Below are positions 56,560 to 60,000 of a stretch of 60,000 bases of DNA, in pieces (the stretch's first letter is position 1; each line of letters begins with the position of its first letter). The position numbers were made by a program, and so were the translations under genes. The DNA is from Tubiluchus corallicola (Eukaryota; Priapulida; Priapulimorpha; Priapulimorphida; Tubiluchidae): the NCBI GenBank assembly GCA_030141605.1, contig JAQGDQ010000152.1:126001-186000 (forward strand), read 5' to 3'. Below the pieces are notes generated by a model, which was given only the letters and a program-made list of their open reading frames with translations, did no database searches and was not told the origin of the DNA.

Positions 56560-57530
56560 ACTTGTCTTTACGACTCGAACGTGTGCGTTTAAACTTGATA
56601 AGATCTTTTTCTGGTATAAAACTGTTCACCCCAAACAATATCTTTGGACAATGGTCAAGTGCGAATTAACCTGCAGGGAAATCGACGAAAAGCAAAAAAG
56701 GCCGTTACGATGACCACCAGTAATAAGAGAGGAGATGTCTTCTGGTTTCAAGATGTCAGGTCATGAAACATTCGTCAAATCATCGAATGATGGGATCAGT
56801 AGAGAGAAGGCAACACCTTCTGGACAAAAGATTTATAATATCAGTGTCCACTCAGTGAACACGAGTGATGGACACGCTGCCAAATCACAAATTTCGGCAA
56901 TTATATTTATAGAACTATGATAATCCAGAACTTCTGCTTGATTTGAACTGATCTCTTAATACAACCAAACGTATGAAAGGATATGTATCATGACATACCT
57001 ACGCAAGCCCTCATAGATTTAATAGTGAACTCATAAGGTTGTAATTAACCACTACTACGGATTGATGTCGTGGGCTTGGACTGTCCTGAATTAATAAATA
57101 AAAGTTAATTAAAAAATTTATTTATTCTTGAAAAAGTCAGAATAATATTACGAAGTTGTGAAATTTTATAAAACTAATTTGCAATTTTTTTTTCCTGACT
57201 TTGCTGCACACCGTCTCTGTGAGAACTTTCATGAACTTTTTCAACGACTTTGTCTGATTTCTGATACTAACTCCTAGCAGCTAAACACCTCATGCCTATC
57301 AGGGCATAACTACACACAGTTATTGCAGTTCTAGGTAATTTATTTATTCATACTTGCATTTTACTGCTGTCGTAAATGGTCCTCATGGTACCCAGTTTTA
57401 ATTCTTACACCAAAATTTAATAAACAATTAAAGCTAACCTGTTAAAGTTTCTCTAAGACTGTAAGAGCTTAGAAAGTGCTCGACGCATCTTAATGTTTGT
57501 TTTCTTTAATCTACTAACAGAGTGCTGAGC
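56560..57530 (+). other. 3' flank of the ligand gene, no gene seen
   Basis: AT-rich sequence with no recognised gene or transposon end. Confidence 0.55.
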
Positions 57531-57531
57531 A

Positions 57532-58059
57532 GAGCCGTCTTAACAGCAGCATAGGCCCCCGGGCAAAGCAGTACACAGGGGCTCTTACGTACACAACAAT
57601 TCACACGAATTTAAATGTAAACAGTCGATAAAATTAAATATATATTTATTGTATTGGTGTGTACTTCCAACAAAATTAGTGCTTAAACATTTGGGTCTTT
57701 AGATTGTCATTTTCTACATGAGTGAAAGCCAGTTACAAATACTACTGCCCCATTCTCCTAGAAGCTGATTTTTTTTACAAATTTCAGTCTTAAAAATGAA
57801 CGTCCTCTTGCAAAGTTGGTCACCATCATGCGCACGAACACTCTGAGTGCTATTTCAACATTCGAAAACAGATTTCAAGTTGTCCCAAATTATTTTTCTT
57901 ACAATGCAGGGAGAATCTCACAAATATAATTTATATTTAGTACAGCGTGGTATTTATTTATTGACATTAAGTCGCAACATACATAGATTAGCATGGGGCG
58001 TCCTGTACTCGTGGGGCCCCCCGGGCAACCGTCCAGCGTGCCATACATTAAGACGGTCC
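57532..58059. mobile_element. Inverted-repeat DNA element (MITE-like)
   Basis: The left end reads GAGCCGTCTTAACAGCAGCA, then GGCCCCCGGGCAA. The right end, reversed, reads GGACCGTCTTAATGTATGGC, then TTGCCCGGGGGGCCCC. Ends in CCGTCTTAA followed by CCCGGGC words recall hAT-like nonautonomous elements. No target duplication was confirmed. Confidence 0.55.
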
Positions 58060-60000
58060 TACCGGTCAGCAAATAAAAATACATCAAGAATTATATCTAA
58101 TTATAGTTTTAATAAGACTATTAAGGTCGACTTAATATGGCTAATTAAAATCTTGATATGTATTTGAACATTTTTTCTACTGTTAATTGTTATTTTGACC
58201 CAGGGCAGCAAACAGTATTGTGTAAAATCTACTTTAGTCAGCCATTACGTCTTTTCTCTACATTATTTTCGTCTTCTCACCATCCGTCCAGCAAGCACTA
58301 CGTAATAATTATTTACTGTAATTGTGTTTACAAGAGAGTTAAGTGTAGTGATTTGTAACTGTACGTTAATCGTAAGTTAGTATAGTAGTTTTTGTGTCAA
58401 TTCTTTAGCATTAGATAAACGATAGTGTAGCTAAGCTTGTAATTAGGCCTATTACTACCAAGAAAATTGTACGAAAATTGTATCGTTGTTTTAGTTGTGT
58501 CACAAGAACTGAAATAGAAATTTGTGGTTTAAATATAGTCACGTATAGGACTCTATTCTGTACATCAGCATAATTTACTTTATTGCTTTGTTTAGTTATA
58601 TATACAGCAACAGTTAATGTAAACTAAATGACTTGCTTGTGAAATTGTGCAAAGACGTTATGAAATAGTAAATAGAGATTTATCGGGACATCAAATAGCA
58701 AATCTGCAAAATATTTTAGACCTCCAAGTTGACTTCCAACCAAAACAATTGATGTTGTACCTCATACTGCACAGGTATAACGTACTCGTCTATCTAGATG
58801 CCACATGTGAACACTTTAAAAGTTGTCCGTCTATAACTTCCTTGCCGCAAAAACTACTGATCCATACTACTATGGTACTAAAAGCTGCATATGCATACTA
58901 CTTATTACTATATCATTAGCCACGCTTTAGTTTAATTAATGGTATTGTATAGACTGTTGTGCTTTTGTTAACTGTTGTACTTTTGTTAACTGTTGTACTG
59001 TTAATTAACTGTTGTACTTTTCACAAAATTCCAGCTAACAATTGTATAGCATTTGCTACAGAAGTCATTTACTCATTTTCCTAAAAGCTAAAGATTCGTA
59101 GTACTTATTAGTTATTCCCAAAATTTTTTAGTTATAAAGACAAGCTATTAAGAAAAAGTGGAAAAGTAAATTTGGAAATAAATGTACTTGTATTTTTTCT
59201 TAATTCTTTCTACCACGTGTCATTTTTCAATGTACTTGCTCAGAGTACTTGCTATTGCTAATTTTAATGCACTCTAACACGTATCGATTATGCTGAGTCT
59301 TAAATCAATGTAAAAATAATGACATTAAGCTGAAACAACAAGCCTAAGTAATGTAATCTTTGTGTTTCCTATTTTTACTATCCTGACCAGTGTTTTTGCA
59401 ATATTATGTATTAGATAGAGGTGTAGGCTATGTACTCTTTTGTTAGCTATTGCTACGTTTAACGCTCTGCGCACGTTTATATTCTGTCCTAAACTTAGAA
59501 AAAGATCAAACACAAGAATTCAGCCTATGTAACAAACGCGTCATTCGTTTGTTTTCTTTCTATCATGCTTGGCACTGTTAATGACGTTTTTGATCAAACC
59601 ATTATTTTGCTACTTGTAATTTTTTAAGCAAAAGTTCTAGAATAGTTTCAGTCTTAAATTGTGAAAAATTGTAATATATGTTCTTATTTTAATATATCTA
59701 AATGTCTGTAAGGAGCTAACGCCGACTGTCTGTTTTTTTCTTGTCGTTATTAACCTTCAGTTGCAAAGCGTCCAATTTTCACAGCGTGATTATGCGTGGC
59801 GAAGTTGTGACGAAAAACAATTTCGCTGATTGCTACTAGGTGGCAGATCAGGCCACAAATTTGAGATAGTATACGCAGCAGTATAGAAGCACTCAACTCC
59901 GTCAACATTGGCGTCAGAAAGAAAGTCAAAGTGTTTTGATTCAATGGACATGTCACAACAAGTTTTTTGTCGTTTGTTGTTTCGCACTGGTAACAGAAAA
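58060..60000 (+). other. Intergenic, no gene seen
   Basis: AT-rich. A short tandem of GTTAACTGTTGTACTTTT (about 58965-59018) and a CTCF-like CTACTAGGTGGCAG (59833-59846) are present. A 65-residue minus-strand frame (59790-59987) is not recognisable. Confidence 0.5.

Noticed and set aside
59790-59987. 65-residue minus-strand frame near the window end
   Set aside because: It looked somewhat protein-like (SKHFDFLSDANVDGVECFYT) but matches no family I know and has no splice or neighbour support.

Overview
This is genomic DNA from an invertebrate animal. It is AT-rich, with intron-split genes, canonical GT/AG splice sites and many transposon remnants and satellites. I cannot assign a phylum. I spliced exons by hand by matching donor/acceptor sites, reading phase and known protein families. 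Three genes emerge, all on the + strand: the 3' part of a phosphatidylserine synthase 2 gene (PTDSS2, 1-7434), a nearly complete Nuclear Factor I transcription factor gene (NFI, 12634-39832, 15 coding exons, first exon not found), and a complete two-exon TGF-beta superfamily ligand gene (49632-56183).

Layout. 1-7434: the last five coding exons of PTDSS2, with a 686-bp TA-flanked pogo/Tigger-like element in one intron. 7435-12633: intergenic, with a CA-rich low-complexity block and a promoter-like patch near 11.3 kb that may serve NFI. 12634-39832: NFI. Its introns hold a broken RTE-type LINE (14.2-16.3 kb), tRNA-like repeats, a 1.1-kb TAGAG-rich satellite, a 43-bp array that runs into an exon's own splice acceptor, a piggyBac-like remnant, and two separate 61-bp satellites. 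39833-49631: intergenic, with several minisatellites, a PIF/Harbinger-like element with a TAA duplication, and opposed GA-rich and CT-rich tracts. 49632-56183: the TGF-beta ligand, with a TATA box 55 nt upstream of its ATG. 56184-60000: 3' flank with one inverted-repeat element.

The three genes have no shared pathway: lipid head-group exchange in the ER, DNA binding in the nucleus, and a secreted signal. No operon-like logic is visible. The observations most worth a second look are these. The ligand lacks the cysteine that normally links the two chains of the dimer. The NFI DNA-binding region is split over four exons that sum to exactly 532 nt, the size of the single vertebrate exon. Five consecutive NFI exons are all phase 1-1 and frame-neutral. 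A 43-bp repeat array contains about a dozen copies of a splice-acceptor-like sequence directly upstream of the real one. I found no prokaryotic-type system, CRISPR array or rRNA gene.
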